DNA of 64,000 nt from Mycobacterium gallinarum (GTDB lineage Bacteria; Actinomycetota; Actinomycetes; Mycobacteriales; Mycobacteriaceae): positions 1,674,001 to 1,738,000 of the forward strand of contig NZ_AP022601.1 of the NCBI RefSeq assembly GCF_010726765.1, given 5' to 3'. The translations under genes and the position numbers were made by a program. The notes beneath the pieces were generated by a model, which was given only the letters and a program-made list of their open reading frames with translations, ran no database searches and was not told the origin of the DNA. Positions 20,117 through 29,482 of the stretch are shown piece by piece (the first letter of the stretch is position 1; each line of letters opens with the position of its first letter).

Positions 20117-20422
20117 CTATGTCTTTTTCTGCACCAGACCGACTAGCCACAGCAGAATGACCGATCCGAGGATCGCGGTGAAGAAGGTGAACCACCATCC
20201 ACCCTCTGCCGTGTCGAACCAGAAGCTCAGGAGGAAGCCGCCGATCAAGGCGCCGATGACACCGACGACGATGTTCATCAGGATGCCGGATCCGCGGCCC
20301 TTCACGATCTTTCCGGCGATCCAGCCCGCGAGCGCGCCGATGATGATGTAGCCGATCCAGCCGACGCTGGTCAGCGTCGTCGACCGTTCTGCGAGGAACT
20401 CACTAGCCGCAATGATGTCCAT
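20117..20422 (-). CDS. GlsB/YeaQ/YmgE family small membrane protein (Rv1861-like)
   Basis: 101 residues with three hydrophobic segments and glycine-rich transmembrane motifs (IIGALAGWIAGKIVKG, then VVGVIGALIGGFLL), typical of the transglycosylase-associated/GlsB family linked to stress. Length and position fit Rv1861. A GGGAGA Shine-Dalgarno precedes ATG 20422. It is followed after 12 bases by adhA, probably in one transcript. Confidence 0.86.
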   Translation of the reverse strand: MDIIAASEFLAERSTTLTSVGWIGYIIIGALAGWIAGKIVKGRGSGILMNIVVGVIGALIGGFLLSFWFDTAEGGWWFTFFTAILGSVILLWLVGLVQKKT

Positions 20423-20566
20423 CAGGATCTCCCGCCTATCGCTGGCCGTGGCTCAGCGCAACCGCCGAGCCAACTCGAGATATACCGCACGTGGGTAACG
20501 ATTCGAGGGCCACCGCGGTCAAGATCAGCAGTCTTCAAATGGGCGCCTGGGTGAAGCCGCGGAAGG

Positions 20567-20854
20567 TCAGATACCAGCGCACAACGACACGAAGGGGATA
20601 GGAGCGCAGATCCCCACCGAGAAGTACGGCGTCGGATCGCCGTTCCAGGCCGGCGGTGGTGGTGGCGGCGGAGGTGGAGGCGGCGGGGGCGGCGGAAGTG
20701 GCGCGGCGATGCAGGTGTTCGTCGGTGGGTCGTAAAGAGTTCCTACTCCGCACTCAATTGCGCTTCCCACCGCCGGCGACACCAGCGCGATACCTGTAAG
20801 CGACGCAAGAACCACCGCCACCCCGGCGGCCGCACGACAAATCGAGTTCAGCAT
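20567..20854 (-). CDS. small proline-rich exported protein
   Basis: 95 residues. A signal peptide (about 1-33) is followed by a short Cys-containing region (ECGVGTLYDPPTNTC), an almost uninterrupted run of some 16 prolines, and a C-terminal part with two more cysteines. Codon choice in the proline run is mixed enough to be real coding. ATG 20854 follows GGGAG at good distance, better than the upstream in-frame start. The function is unknown. It sits next to apa, another proline-rich exported protein. Confidence 0.72.
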   Translation of the reverse strand: MLNSICRAAAGVAVVLASLTGIALVSPAVGSAIECGVGTLYDPPTNTCIAAPLPPPPPPPPPPPPPPPAWNGDPTPYFSVGICAPIPFVSLCAGI

Positions 20855-21029
20855 GGAGGCTCCCTTACCCATCCCCGACCTCAGCTGTACTCCTGATCGT
20901 AGGCCGACCGGCGAATCAAGTCACCAAAATTGACGACCGCGAAGGTCGATGGCCGCTCTTCACTCGCCCGGCCGACCCGACGACGCAGTCACATCGCGTT
21001 GTGCCTGCGTAACAGCCAGTCCTGACCTG

Positions 21030-22073
21030 TCAGGCGGGCGGCAACATCCCCGGCGCAGCCTCCGGTGCCACTGGCACGGGGACTCCGACGCCCGCGGGTG
21101 CAGGTGGCGGAGGCGGAGCGTTCGGATCCGCGGGCGGCGGAGGCGGAGCGTTGGGATCGGCCGGCGGCGGAGGCGGAGCGTTCGGATCCGCAGGCGGCGG
21201 AGGCACAGCGACCGGCGGGGCGTAGGGCCGGATCGAGTTCGCCAGTGTGACGGCCTCGTCCCTCGGGATCGGGTTGGTCTCGGTTCCGAGCCAGACGACG
21301 AACCAGCGTTGCGGGGTGCGCTGACCGCGCGGTGTGCCAGGTTCGACCGGCTCACCAACCACGCCGGCCCAGATCTGCCCCGTGGGCTTGTTGGCGTCGG
21401 TGAACTTCACCTCGTAGTAGGAGGCAACGCCGGGCATGCCGTTGGCGTCGAGCGGAATAGTCTCCTGGTTCATGCGGGTGCCGGGGAAGGGCATGAAGAA
21501 CTCGCCCATATCCGATGCCAGGCGCTGGGCCGCCTTCGTGTTGTCGGTCTCGGCGCCGGCGAACAGCTTCAGATCGAGCCGTCCGAGCAGCACGCTCGTA
21601 TCGTTCGGCGGCTCCGCTCCCTCAGGCGCGATCTTCGTCAACAACGCTTGGCCGTAAGACAGCTGGGTGGAATCTGAAACCTTCCATCCGGCGGGGACCA
21701 CGAAGCTCAGGCCGCCGGCGGCATTTTCGACGCGGCCCGGGTCGACGGGCGGCGGCGCGTTGGGATCCACCGGCGGTGGCGGCGCGTTCGGGTCCGCGGG
21801 CGGAGGTGGCGGCGCGGGGGCTCCGGGCGGGGCAGGTGGCGGCGCCGGGGCGCCGGGAGGCGGGGGCGCGGGCGCGCCTGGCGGAGGAGGCGGCCCCTGC
21901 ATGAACGTGTTGCCGGTCGGTGGCGGAGGTGGCGGCGCCGGCGTCGGCTCCGGTTGCGCCTGCGCGATCGAAGGCAGTGTGAGCGCCACCGCGGTCGCAC
22001 CGGTCACCGCCGCGATCATCAGCGACTTTGAGAGGCCCTTGCGGGGTTCGCGTAACGCGTCTCGCTCATCCAT
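21030..22073 (-). CDS. apa: Ala-Pro-rich secreted antigen Apa / fibronectin-attachment protein (Rv1860-like)
   Basis: 347 residues. A signal peptide ends near residue 40 (IAQAQPEP). A long Pro/Ala/Gly-rich region includes PPADPNAPP-type repeats. The conserved globular FAP core follows (LSFVVPAGWKVSDS, LGRLDLKLFAG, DMGEFFMPFPGTRMNQET, PQRWFVVWLG), then a second proline-rich repeat tail. It is an exported and, in relatives, mannosylated antigen that binds fibronectin. Position beside modC matches Rv1860. A TATTTT -10 box ends seven bases before the ATG, suggesting a leaderless mRNA. Confidence 0.94.
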   Translation of the reverse strand: MDERDALREPRKGLSKSLMIAAVTGATAVALTLPSIAQAQPEPTPAPPPPPPTGNTFMQGPPPPPGAPAPPPPGAPAPPPAPPGAPAPPPPPADPNAPPPPVDPNAPPPVDPGRVENAAGGLSFVVPAGWKVSDSTQLSYGQALLTKIAPEGAEPPNDTSVLLGRLDLKLFAGAETDNTKAAQRLASDMGEFFMPFPGTRMNQETIPLDANGMPGVASYYEVKFTDANKPTGQIWAGVVGEPVEPGTPRGQRTPQRWFVVWLGTETNPIPRDEAVTLANSIRPYAPPVAVPPPPADPNAPPPPPADPNAPPPPPADPNAPPPPPAPAGVGVPVPVAPEAAPGMLPPA

Positions 22074-22080
22074 GGGGAAG

Positions 22081-22086
22081 AAAATA
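22081..22086 (-). promoter_or_regulatory. -10 element for a leaderless apa transcript
   Basis: On the minus strand TATTTT (TANNNT type) is followed by seven bases and then the apa ATG. This spacing places the transcription start at or beside the start codon, and no purine-rich ribosome site is present. Confidence 0.5.
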
Positions 22087-22292
22087 CCGTGTTACCGCCG
22101 TGACGCAAGTGCGAGTTGCTCCAAATGTGCTTAATTGTGACATTGCTGAAACCTAAAAAGGTGCAGGTAGACAGCATTTTATAGATTGCTGCTTCGACTG
22201 GGCCGCACACCTGGCGCGGGGCGCGCTCGCGGCGGTTGGTGACGGCTCTCACAGGCAATCCAGTTGGTAATTCGTATGGGCGAGCCGCGTCG

Positions 22293-23351
22293 TTACGGGC
22301 TCGGGAGAAGCGTGACCTCCTGCGCCTTGACCGAGAAATAGACTCGCTCCCCCGGTGCCAGCCGCAGCTCGGCGGCCGAATCGGCAGTGATGTCGGCGGC
22401 CAGTCCCGGTGCGCCGTCCGGCTGTTCCTCGGCGCGGACGCGGATGGCGGGCCCGCGAATGTCCAGTTCGGCGACAGTCACCGCGACGGTGTTGCGCGGG
22501 CTGCCGTGCGGCTTGTCGCGATACACGGCGACCGCGGCCGGCGAGAACAGCGCCACCGCAGACGCCCCTTCGACGCTGTCGGGTTCGGCGACGCCATGCC
22601 AGGCAACTCCCCACGGCGTCGTCAACACGCCCTGCGGACCCGCGGCGCCGGCCACCAGGTTGACGCCGGCGAGGCGGGCGCCGAACTTGCTGCGAGGTGC
22701 AGTCAAAACCGCTGCGGTGGAACCCTTTTCGACAACTCTGCCCTCCTCGAGGACAAGTACCTTGTCGGCGAGGGTGAGGACGTCCACGAGATCGTGGGTG
22801 ATCAGGACCGCAGATCGGCCGTCGCGCGCCAGAACACGGCCCAGCAGTTTGCGCATCGCGGAGGCCGCTCCAACGTCCAGACCGGCCAGGGGTTCGTCGA
22901 GCAGCAACACATCCGGTTCGGCGGCCAGCGCGCGAGCCAACGCGATGCGCTGCGCCTGCCCACCCGAGAGCTGCCGGGGCATACGATCGGCCAGGTCGGA
23001 GGCCTCGACCTCGTCCAACCAGCGCGCCGCATCCGCTCGTGAGCTGCGTGGTGAGAAGGCGATGTTGCCGACCACGCTCAGGTGCGGGAACAGCAGCGCA
23101 TCCTGCATCAGCAGCCCGACCTGGCGGTCGTGGGTGGCGACATGAGTGCCCGTGGCCGTATCGGTCAGCACCCGATCGCCGACGCGGACGACGCCGTCGT
23201 CGGGCCGCACCAGACCCGCGATCACATGAAGTGCCGTCGACTTACCCGCGCCATTCGGACCGAGGACGGCGAGTACCTCGCCGGCGTCCACCACGAATTC
23301 GACATCCACACCGCGGCTCTCGACAACCGCGCGCACACTGAGGTCCGTCAC
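22293..23351 (-). CDS. modC: molybdate ABC transporter ATP-binding protein ModC
   Basis: 352 residues. The ABC ATPase module has Walker A (GPNGAGKST, about 33-41), Q-loop, signature (LSGGQAQR), Walker B (VLLLDEP) and a TOBE-type molybdate-binding domain at the C-terminus. It powers molybdate uptake with ModB. GTG 23351 lies six bases after the modB stop, so the two are one operon. The apa gene follows in the same direction after 219 bases with its own promoter. Confidence 0.93.
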   Translation of the reverse strand: MTDLSVRAVVESRGVDVEFVVDAGEVLAVLGPNGAGKSTALHVIAGLVRPDDGVVRVGDRVLTDTATGTHVATHDRQVGLLMQDALLFPHLSVVGNIAFSPRSSRADAARWLDEVEASDLADRMPRQLSGGQAQRIALARALAAEPDVLLLDEPLAGLDVGAASAMRKLLGRVLARDGRSAVLITHDLVDVLTLADKVLVLEEGRVVEKGSTAAVLTAPRSKFGARLAGVNLVAGAAGPQGVLTTPWGVAWHGVAEPDSVEGASAVALFSPAAVAVYRDKPHGSPRNTVAVTVAELDIRGPAIRVRAEEQPDGAPGLAADITADSAAELRLAPGERVYFSVKAQEVTLLPSP

Positions 23352-23357
23352 GCTGAT

Positions 23358-24158
23358 TCACCACGCATTGGCGCCGCCCGCCCGCAACCTCCTGCTACCG
23401 AGCCCGATGACCACCACGGCCGCGACCACGACGAGGAGCAGAGACAGCGCGACCGCAGCGTCCGCGTCGCTCTCCCGCTGTAGGTAGATCTCCAGCGGAA
23501 GGGTGCGGGTGACGCCCTCGCGCGAACCGGCGAACGTGAGCGTGGCGCCGAATTCGCCCAACGATCGCGCGAATGCCAGTACCGCGCCGGAAACCAGGCC
23601 TGGGGCCAGCAGCGGCAGGGACACCCGCCACCAGACTGCGGTGGGCCGGGCGCCCAGGGTCGCGGCGACGACCTCGTAGTCGGTCCCCGCGGTACGGGCG
23701 GCGCCTTCCAGCGCGATGACGAGGAACGGCAGCGACACGAATGTCTGCGCCAGCACGACCGCTGTCGTCGTGAAGGCGATCTGGATGCCCGCTGCGTCCA
23801 GGTACTGCCCGATCAGCCCGAGGCGGCCGTAGGCGTACAGCAGCGCGATGCCCCCGACCACCGGTGGAAGCACCAGCGGGAGCAGGATCAGCGGCCGCGT
23901 CATCCTTACCACCCGGGCATCGCTTCGGGCGAACACCAGGGCCATCGGCACACCCAGGATCAGGCACAACGCGGTGCTGGCGGTCGCGGTACGCAGACTC
24001 AGCTCGAGTGCGGACACCGATGCCGGGCTGGTGATCAGGGACCAGAATCGCGGCCAGTCGACCTTCGCGGCCACCGCGACGAGGGGAACCGCGACGAACA
24101 GCGCCCCCAGTGCGGCCGGGACATAGATCCACCGCGGGAGGACGGCCGACGGGTTCAC
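23358..24158 (-). CDS. modB: molybdate ABC transporter permease ModB
   Basis: 266 residues with about six transmembrane helices and the permease EAA loop ([20 protein letters not shown], about 160-180). GTG 24158 ([10 protein letters not shown]) matches the start of mycobacterial ModB; the open frame upstream has no family similarity. A modA gene for the periplasmic binding protein is expected directly upstream, but the next gene is a divergent SDR and no remnant is visible in the 200-base gap. Confidence 0.92.
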   Translation of the reverse strand: MNPSAVLPRWIYVPAALGALFVAVPLVAVAAKVDWPRFWSLITSPASVSALELSLRTATASTALCLILGVPMALVFARSDARVVRMTRPLILLPLVLPPVVGGIALLYAYGRLGLIGQYLDAAGIQIAFTTTAVVLAQTFVSLPFLVIALEGAARTAGTDYEVVAATLGARPTAVWWRVSLPLLAPGLVSGAVLAFARSLGEFGATLTFAGSREGVTRTLPLEIYLQRESDADAAVALSLLLVVVAAVVVIGLGSRRLRAGGANAW

Positions 24159-24293
24159 GGCAAGGCGCGAACTGCGGAAATCGCGCTGGCCTTCGAGGTG
24201 GTCACCGTCGCGACGGGCTTCACAGATCACGACCCTATGGCACTTCGGCGGCGATGTGGTGCCGTGTGCGCGTGCCGCGTTTCCCCCTATAGC

Positions 24294-24309
24294 TACTGTC
24301 CAGTAACAT
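24294..24309 (+). promoter_or_regulatory. promoter with palindromic candidate operator upstream of the SDR gene
   Basis: TACTG-TC-CAGTA (24294-24305) is a short palindrome overlapping a TAACAT -10-type box (24304-24309). Its position on the promoter, between divergent modB and the SDR gene, suggests an operator. The controlling protein is unknown. Confidence 0.35.
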
Positions 24310-24358
24310 TTGGTGCACGGGCTGGGGTTCAGCGTCGAACACAGAGGAGGTCCTTGCG

Positions 24359-25030
24359 ATGGACGTGCTTGTCACCGGAGGCGACACCGACCTAGGACGC
24401 ACGATCGCGGAGACCTTTCGCAGCGCGGGCCACCAGGTCGTGATCGCGGGCGCTCGCCGCGACGAACTGGACGTCGCCGCCAAAGAACTCGAAGTCGACG
24501 CCATCGTGTTCGACAACACCGATGCGGCGAACCTGGAAACGGCGCGGGACCACTTCCCGCACCACCTCGACACCATCGTCAATGTGCCCGCGCCACGCTG
24601 GCAGGCCGGAGATCCGCGGACGTACTCCCTCTCCGATCTGGCGACGGCGTGGCGCAATGCGCTCGACTCGACGATCCTTTCCGCCGTCCTGACCGTGCAG
24701 ATACTGGGTGACCACCTGCGGTCGGGGGGTTCGATCATCACCGTCGTGCCCGAGCACCCGGCCGAGGGCAGTGCCGAGGCCGCCATCAAGGCCGCGGTGT
24801 CCGACTGGACGGCGGGGCAGGCTCAGCACTTCGGCATCCGCGGCATCACTGTGAACGCGGTCGCGTCGGGCCGGAACGCCGAACCCGGCTACGACGGTCT
24901 CTCGCAGTCGCCACCTTCGGTGGCCGAGGAGATCAGCCGACTCGCATTGTTCCTGACCACGCCGGCCGCCCGGCACATCACCGGTCAAACGCTGCATGTC
25001 AGTCACGGTGCGCTGGCGAACTTCGGCTGA
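24359..25030 (+). CDS. atypical short-chain dehydrogenase family protein (Rv1856c-like)
   Basis: 223 residues with a Rossmann fold start ([15 protein letters not shown]) and late SDR features ([13 protein letters not shown], then [17 protein letters not shown]). The catalytic YxxxK is not kept: the segment reads EAAIKAAV, with Glu where Tyr is expected, so normal SDR chemistry is unlikely unless another residue substitutes. A strong AGAGGAGG precedes ATG 24359. Position next to the LLM gene and ndh matches Rv1856c. Confidence 0.85.
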   Translation: MDVLVTGGDTDLGRTIAETFRSAGHQVVIAGARRDELDVAAKELEVDAIVFDNTDAANLETARDHFPHHLDTIVNVPAPRWQAGDPRTYSLSDLATAWRNALDSTILSAVLTVQILGDHLRSGGSIITVVPEHPAEGSAEAAIKAAVSDWTAGQAQHFGIRGITVNAVASGRNAEPGYDGLSQSPPSVAEEISRLALFLTTPAARHITGQTLHVSHGALANFG

Positions 25031-25097
25031 ATATTCCTTCGTTCGCCTGTAGCTAAAGCGGGGTGACCGCTCCGGTTAGTTGTGGTTACGTGAAGGC

Positions 25098-26027
25098 GTG
25101 ACCATCAAACTCGGACTCCAGATCCCCAACTTCTCCTACGGCACCGGCGTCACCGAACTTTTCCCCACCGTCATCGCGCAGGCTCAGGAAGCCGAAGCCG
25201 CGGGCTTCGACTCCGTCTTCGTGATGGACCACTTCTATCAGCTGCCCGGCCTCGGAACCCCCGACCAGCCGATGCTCGAGGCGTACACCGCCCTCGGCGC
25301 GCTGGCCACCGCGACCGAGCGCGTGCAGCTCGGAACGTTGGTAACCGGCAACACCTACCGCAACCCCACGCTGCTCGCCAAGGCGATCACGACACTCGAC
25401 GTGATCAGCCAGGGTCGGGCGATTCTGGGCATCGGCACCGGCTGGTTCGAGCTCGAGCACGACTCGCTCGGCTACGAGTTCGGAACTTTCACCGACCGCT
25501 TCAACAAGCTCGGCGAGGCGTTGGAGATCATCCTGCCGATGCTCGCGGGCGAGCGGCCCACAGTGAACGGAAAGTACTACCGCACCGTCGAGGCCATGGC
25601 CGAGCCCCGGTTCCGCGACCACATCCCGCTGATGATCGGTGGCAGCGGCGAGAAGAAGACGATTCCGCTGGCAGTCAAGCACTTCGACCACTTGAACATC
25701 ATCGCGGGATTCGACGAGTTGCCCCGCAAGCTGGCCGTGGTCAAGGAGCGCTGCGAGGAGATCGGCCGCGATCCGGCCACGCTCGAGACGAGCATGCTGG
25801 TCATCGCGCTCATCGGCGACGGCATCACCGAGGACCTGATTCCCGACGACTTCAAGCAGCAGGCGGTATACGGCACCGCCGAGCAGGTCGCCGAGCAGAT
25901 CAAGACCAAGGTGTTCGACGCGGGTGTCACCGGCGTCATCCTCAGCCCGGTGACGAGCCTCGACGGCTACCACCCCGGCCACGTCACCGCCGTCGGCGAG
26001 GCGTTGAAACCGGTTCTCGCCGGGTGA
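25098..26027 (+). CDS. LLM-class F420-dependent oxidoreductase (Rv1855c-like)
   Basis: 309 residues: KLGLQIPNFSYG at the N-terminus, SVFVMDHFYQLPG, LGIGTGWFELEH and PLMIGGSGEKKT are typical of LLM flavin/F420 enzymes. The substrate is unknown. GTG 25098 starts the conserved part. It lies between the SDR gene and ndh, as in M. tuberculosis. Confidence 0.9.
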   Translation: MTIKLGLQIPNFSYGTGVTELFPTVIAQAQEAEAAGFDSVFVMDHFYQLPGLGTPDQPMLEAYTALGALATATERVQLGTLVTGNTYRNPTLLAKAITTLDVISQGRAILGIGTGWFELEHDSLGYEFGTFTDRFNKLGEALEIILPMLAGERPTVNGKYYRTVEAMAEPRFRDHIPLMIGGSGEKKTIPLAVKHFDHLNIIAGFDELPRKLAVVKERCEEIGRDPATLETSMLVIALIGDGITEDLIPDDFKQQAVYGTAEQVAEQIKTKVFDAGVTGVILSPVTSLDGYHPGHVTAVGEALKPVLAG

Positions 26028-26140
26028 TTCCCCGCGCTGACGTGGGAAACAACACAGCCAAACCGTGCGTGTATCGGAGGTTCGGGCGACTACCGTAGTG
26101 GGTAGAAATAGCACGTGAAGCACCGTCGAGGAGCCCGACA

Positions 26141-27517
26141 ATGAGCCATCCCGGAGCCACTGCAACCGATAGGCACAAGGTCGTCATCATCGGTTCAGGG
26201 TTCGGCGGGCTGACCGCTGCCAAAGCGCTCAGGCGTGCCGACGTCGACGTGAAGATGATCGCCAAGACCACACACCACCTTTTCCAGCCGCTGCTGTATC
26301 AGGTGGCGACCGGCATCATCTCCTCAGGCGAGATCGCTCCCCCGACCCGGATGATCCTGCGCAATCAGAAGAACGCGCAGGTGCTGCTGGGCAATGTGAC
26401 GCACATCGATCTGGCGAATCAGACCGTCCGGTCGGAGCTGCTCGGGCACACCTATGTCACGCCGTACGACTCGCTCATCGTCGCTGCGGGCGCGGGCCAG
26501 TCCTACTTCGGCAACGACCATTTCGCGGAATGGGCACCGGGCATGAAGTCGATCGATGATGCACTGGAGTTGCGTGCCCGCATCCTCGGCGCGTTCGAGC
26601 AGGCGGAACGATCCAGCGACCCCGCCCGCCGCGAGAAGCTGCTGACATTCACCGTCGTCGGTGCCGGTCCGACCGGCGTCGAAATGGCCGGGCAGATCGC
26701 CGAACTCGCCGACCACACGCTCAAGGGCGCGTTCCGGCACATCGATTCGACGACTGCCCGGGTGATCCTGCTCGACGCCGCACCCGCCGTGCTGCCCCCG
26801 ATGGGCGAGAAGCTCGGCAACAAGGCCAAGGCACGTCTGGAGAAGATGGGCGTCGAGATCCAGCTCGGGGCGATGGTCACCGACGTCGACCGCAACGGCA
26901 TCACGGTCAAGGATCCCGACGGCAAGTTCCGTCGCATCGACTGCGCGACCAAGGTGTGGTCGGCGGGCGTTTCGGCGAGCCCGCTCGGCCGCGATATCGC
27001 TGATCAGTCCGACGCCGAGGTCGATCGCGCGGGACGACTGAAGGTGCTCCCCGACCTGACCGTGCCCGGCCATCCGAACGTGTTCGTGGTCGGCGACATG
27101 GCCGCCGTCGAAGGCGTTCCCGGTATGGCTCAGGGAGCCATCCAGGGCGGCAGGTACGCCGCCAAGGCGATCAAGGCCGAGCTCAAGGGTGCCAATCCCG
27201 CTGAGCGCGAACCCTTCCAGTACTTCGACAAGGGTTCGATGGCCACGGTGTCGCGCTTCTCCGCGGTGGCGAAGATCGGCCCGGTGGAGTTCGGCGGCTT
27301 CATCGCCTGGCTGGCTTGGCTGGTGCTGCATCTGGTGTATCTGGTCGGGTTCAGGCGCAAGATCACTACGCTGCTGATGTGGACGGTGACGTTCCTGTCG
27401 AAGAAGCGAGGCAACCTCACGATCACCGAGCAGCAGGCGTACGCCCGCACCAGAATCGAAGAACTCGAGGAGATCGCGGCGTTGGTGCAGGATCCGGAAG
27501 AGAGAGCCGCGGTCTAG
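26141..27517 (+). CDS. ndh: type II NADH dehydrogenase
   Basis: 458 residues. It has an FAD motif (IGSGFGGLTAAKAL), an NADH motif (VGAGPTGVEMAGQIAEL), the FAD ribityl contact VVGDMA and a C-terminal hydrophobic and amphipathic membrane anchor (about 380-420). It transfers electrons from NADH to menaquinone without proton pumping and is the main NADH entry point in mycobacteria. GAGGAG lies ahead of ATG 26141. Its stop codon overlaps that of ureD, tail to tail. Confidence 0.95.
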   Translation: MSHPGATATDRHKVVIIGSGFGGLTAAKALRRADVDVKMIAKTTHHLFQPLLYQVATGIISSGEIAPPTRMILRNQKNAQVLLGNVTHIDLANQTVRSELLGHTYVTPYDSLIVAAGAGQSYFGNDHFAEWAPGMKSIDDALELRARILGAFEQAERSSDPARREKLLTFTVVGAGPTGVEMAGQIAELADHTLKGAFRHIDSTTARVILLDAAPAVLPPMGEKLGNKAKARLEKMGVEIQLGAMVTDVDRNGITVKDPDGKFRRIDCATKVWSAGVSASPLGRDIADQSDAEVDRAGRLKVLPDLTVPGHPNVFVVGDMAAVEGVPGMAQGAIQGGRYAAKAIKAELKGANPAEREPFQYFDKGSMATVSRFSAVAKIGPVEFGGFIAWLAWLVLHLVYLVGFRRKITTLLMWTVTFLSKKRGNLTITEQQAYARTRIEELEEIAALVQDPEERAAV

Positions 27518-28140
27518 AGTCGCTCGCCCTGCCAGGTCGACAGGCAGCCGCCACGCGCCAGCGCGAGAGTCATGCCGGCGGTGTCGACTTCCGTCTGTGG
27601 GTAGTGCAATTCGCTGATGCAAGCCATCGGCGCGGCCAACTCGTCGTCGGCCGCCGAACCTCGACCCAGCTCGATGCGATGCCGCAGTAGCGCCGTCCCG
27701 TCGACGTCGGCGTGTAGCGATCCGGACCAAAAGCCCTGCCGTTCATCAGTTCTCCCGATCTGGATCCGCTCGCGCAACTTGACGCGGCCGGATCCTTCGA
27801 CGGCCAGCCGTGTCGACGTGATATGCCGGGAAGCGGCCGCAACGACGGTCGGTTGCGGGTCCAGATCGAGCTCGCCGGCGACCTCGAGGAGCCAATTCGC
27901 ATGTGACTCATGGGTGGTCGGTCCGGGCAGCGTCATCGTCGCGGCGGCGGTGCGCACGCGCAGCAGCGCGCCCGGTTCCACCACGATGCGCACACATATG
28001 GAGTCTCCGCCGAGCGGGGTGGCCGCCGCCGACACCAGGTGCACGGTGTCGGGTTCGGTTTCCCGGGCCGCGATACCACCGCTGGATTCTATGCGAGGGC
28101 GGCGGCCGCGTTGCGCGACGACGAGCACGTCGGATCGCAT
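27514..28140 (-). CDS. ureD: urease accessory protein UreD
   Basis: 208 residues, the length of mycobacterial UreD. It helps load nickel into the urease apoenzyme with UreF and UreG. Conserved bits include the RTAAATMTLPG stretch and the C-terminal half with REWxQ-type replacement LRERIQIGR. ATG 28140 overlaps the ureG stop (TGATG), the last link of the urease operon. The stop shares CTAG with the convergent ndh stop. Confidence 0.9.
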   Translation of the reverse strand: MRSDVLVVAQRGRRPRIESSGGIAARETEPDTVHLVSAAATPLGGDSICVRIVVEPGALLRVRTAAATMTLPGPTTHESHANWLLEVAGELDLDPQPTVVAAASRHITSTRLAVEGSGRVKLRERIQIGRTDERQGFWSGSLHADVDGTALLRHRIELGRGSAADDELAAPMACISELHYPQTEVDTAGMTLALARGGCLSTWQGERL

Positions 28141-28823
28141 CAGACCGCGACCTTCAGCTGCTCGCGCACCCACGTGAGCACGGCGGTCGCGGCGGGGTCT
28201 TCGGTCAGCGAGATCAATACCGCCGGCCGGTCGCCGCGCACGGTGGCCGCGTCGCGCCGCATCACGTCGAGATCGGCCCCGACGAGCGGTGCCAGATCAG
28301 TCTTGTTGACCACCAACAGATCCGAGTAGGTGACGCCCGGGCCGCCCTTGCGGGGAACTTTGTCGCCGCCTGCGACATCGATGACGAAGATCTGAACGTC
28401 CACCAGCCCGGACGAGAAGGTGGCCGTCAGGTTGTCGCCACCGGATTCCACCAGGATCAGGTCGAGCTGCTCGTTGCCCGCGATGAGATCGTCGATCGCG
28501 TCGAGGTTGGCGGTGATGTCGTCGCGGATCGCGGTGTGGGGGCAGCCGCCGGTCTGCACCGCGGCGATGCGGCCGTCGGGCAGGACGGCGTGACGGCGCA
28601 GGAAGTCGGCGTCTTCTGTGGTGTAGATGTCGTTGGTGAGCACGGCCAACGACAGCTCGTCACGCAGTTGCCTGCACAACGCGGCGACCAACGCCGTCTT
28701 GCCCGAGCCGACCGGCCCGCCGATGCCGATGCGCAACGGCTCCCCCGGTGTCCGCCGGCGTTTGGGCCGGTCGGTGTGACCGTGTGGCTGGCCGTCGAGG
28801 AAATGCGGTGGCTGAGGCGGCAT
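28140..28823 (-). CDS. ureG: urease accessory GTPase UreG
   Basis: 227 residues of the SIMIBI GTPase UreG. It has a P-loop ([11 protein letters not shown]), the conserved [13 protein letters not shown], an [12 protein letters not shown] stretch, the Cys-Pro-His nickel site ([12 protein letters not shown]) and guanine specificity NKTDLAP. The N-terminus is His-containing ([12 protein letters not shown]), possibly a nickel store. It energises nickel transfer to UreC. Confidence 0.95.
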   Translation of the reverse strand: MPPQPPHFLDGQPHGHTDRPKRRRTPGEPLRIGIGGPVGSGKTALVAALCRQLRDELSLAVLTNDIYTTEDADFLRRHAVLPDGRIAAVQTGGCPHTAIRDDITANLDAIDDLIAGNEQLDLILVESGGDNLTATFSSGLVDVQIFVIDVAGGDKVPRKGGPGVTYSDLLVVNKTDLAPLVGADLDVMRRDAATVRGDRPAVLISLTEDPAATAVLTWVREQLKVAV

Positions 28824-28838
28824 GGGGCGAACTCTCTT

Positions 28839-29471
28839 TCAGGATGCGAACAGGGGTCGCTCGCGTTGGCTGTGCCTCTGGGCCAGCAGGTCGAGCAGCG
28901 GATCAGACAGGTCGGCCAACTCCTTGCAGGCCGTCGCGGAGGTTTGGTCGCACAACGGGGCCAGCTCGAAGGTCAGCGCCGCGACGTCGCCTGGGTCCAG
29001 CGCCAGTAGTCGTTGCGCGGCCGTAGCGGATCCGGTCATCGTCGTGTAGACCACGGTCAGCGCTGTCTGTTGGGGTTCGAGCCCACTGGCCGCGCCGACG
29101 GTTCCGGCCACGGTGGCGAGGTGCGGCGCGGCACCCAGCGATTCCCAGCCTTCGGCCGGCCAGACCCGTCGGGCGAGCCGCAGCAGACCGCGCCCTTGCG
29201 CGCGGGATGCCTGACGCGCGGCGGGTGCCGGTGTGCGGGCGTCGATCTCGGCGTCCGCGCCGCTGACCGGCAGGCTGGCGCTGTGCACGGCCGCGGCCAC
29301 CGATGCGGTCACCAATCCGGTGGTGCGGATTCGCCGGATCAGGAAGGCCCGCAGCGTGACGAGGTCGCGGACCAGACCCTCGGTGACGGCCTCCTCGACA
29401 CCTCCGGAGTGCACGTGGCCGCCGGTCGGCAGCCGCGAGTCCGAAAGTGTCAGCAGTGTCGCCAAGTTCAT
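28839..29471 (-). CDS. ureF: urease accessory protein UreF
   Basis: 210 residues, all-helical UreF. The start MNLATLLTLSDSRLPTGGHV matches the family N-terminus, whereas the longer open frame runs back over ureC. It acts with UreD as a GTPase-activating chaperone in nickel insertion. It lies 11 bases after ureC and 15 before ureG. Confidence 0.93.
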   Translation of the reverse strand: MNLATLLTLSDSRLPTGGHVHSGGVEEAVTEGLVRDLVTLRAFLIRRIRTTGLVTASVAAAVHSASLPVSGADAEIDARTPAPAARQASRAQGRGLLRLARRVWPAEGWESLGAAPHLATVAGTVGAASGLEPQQTALTVVYTTMTGSATAAQRLLALDPGDVAALTFELAPLCDQTSATACKELADLSDPLLDLLAQRHSQRERPLFAS

Positions 29472-29482
29472 CGGAATACCTG

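Noticed and set aside
24159..24358. Possible remnant of modA in the modB/SDR gap
   Set aside because: All frames were read; none shows binding-protein sequence, so absence rather than decay is reported.
26028..26140. Promoter or regulator site ahead of ndh
   Set aside because: TAGAAAT-like and TACCGT-like strings occur but no convincing -35/-10 pair or dyad could be fixed by eye.
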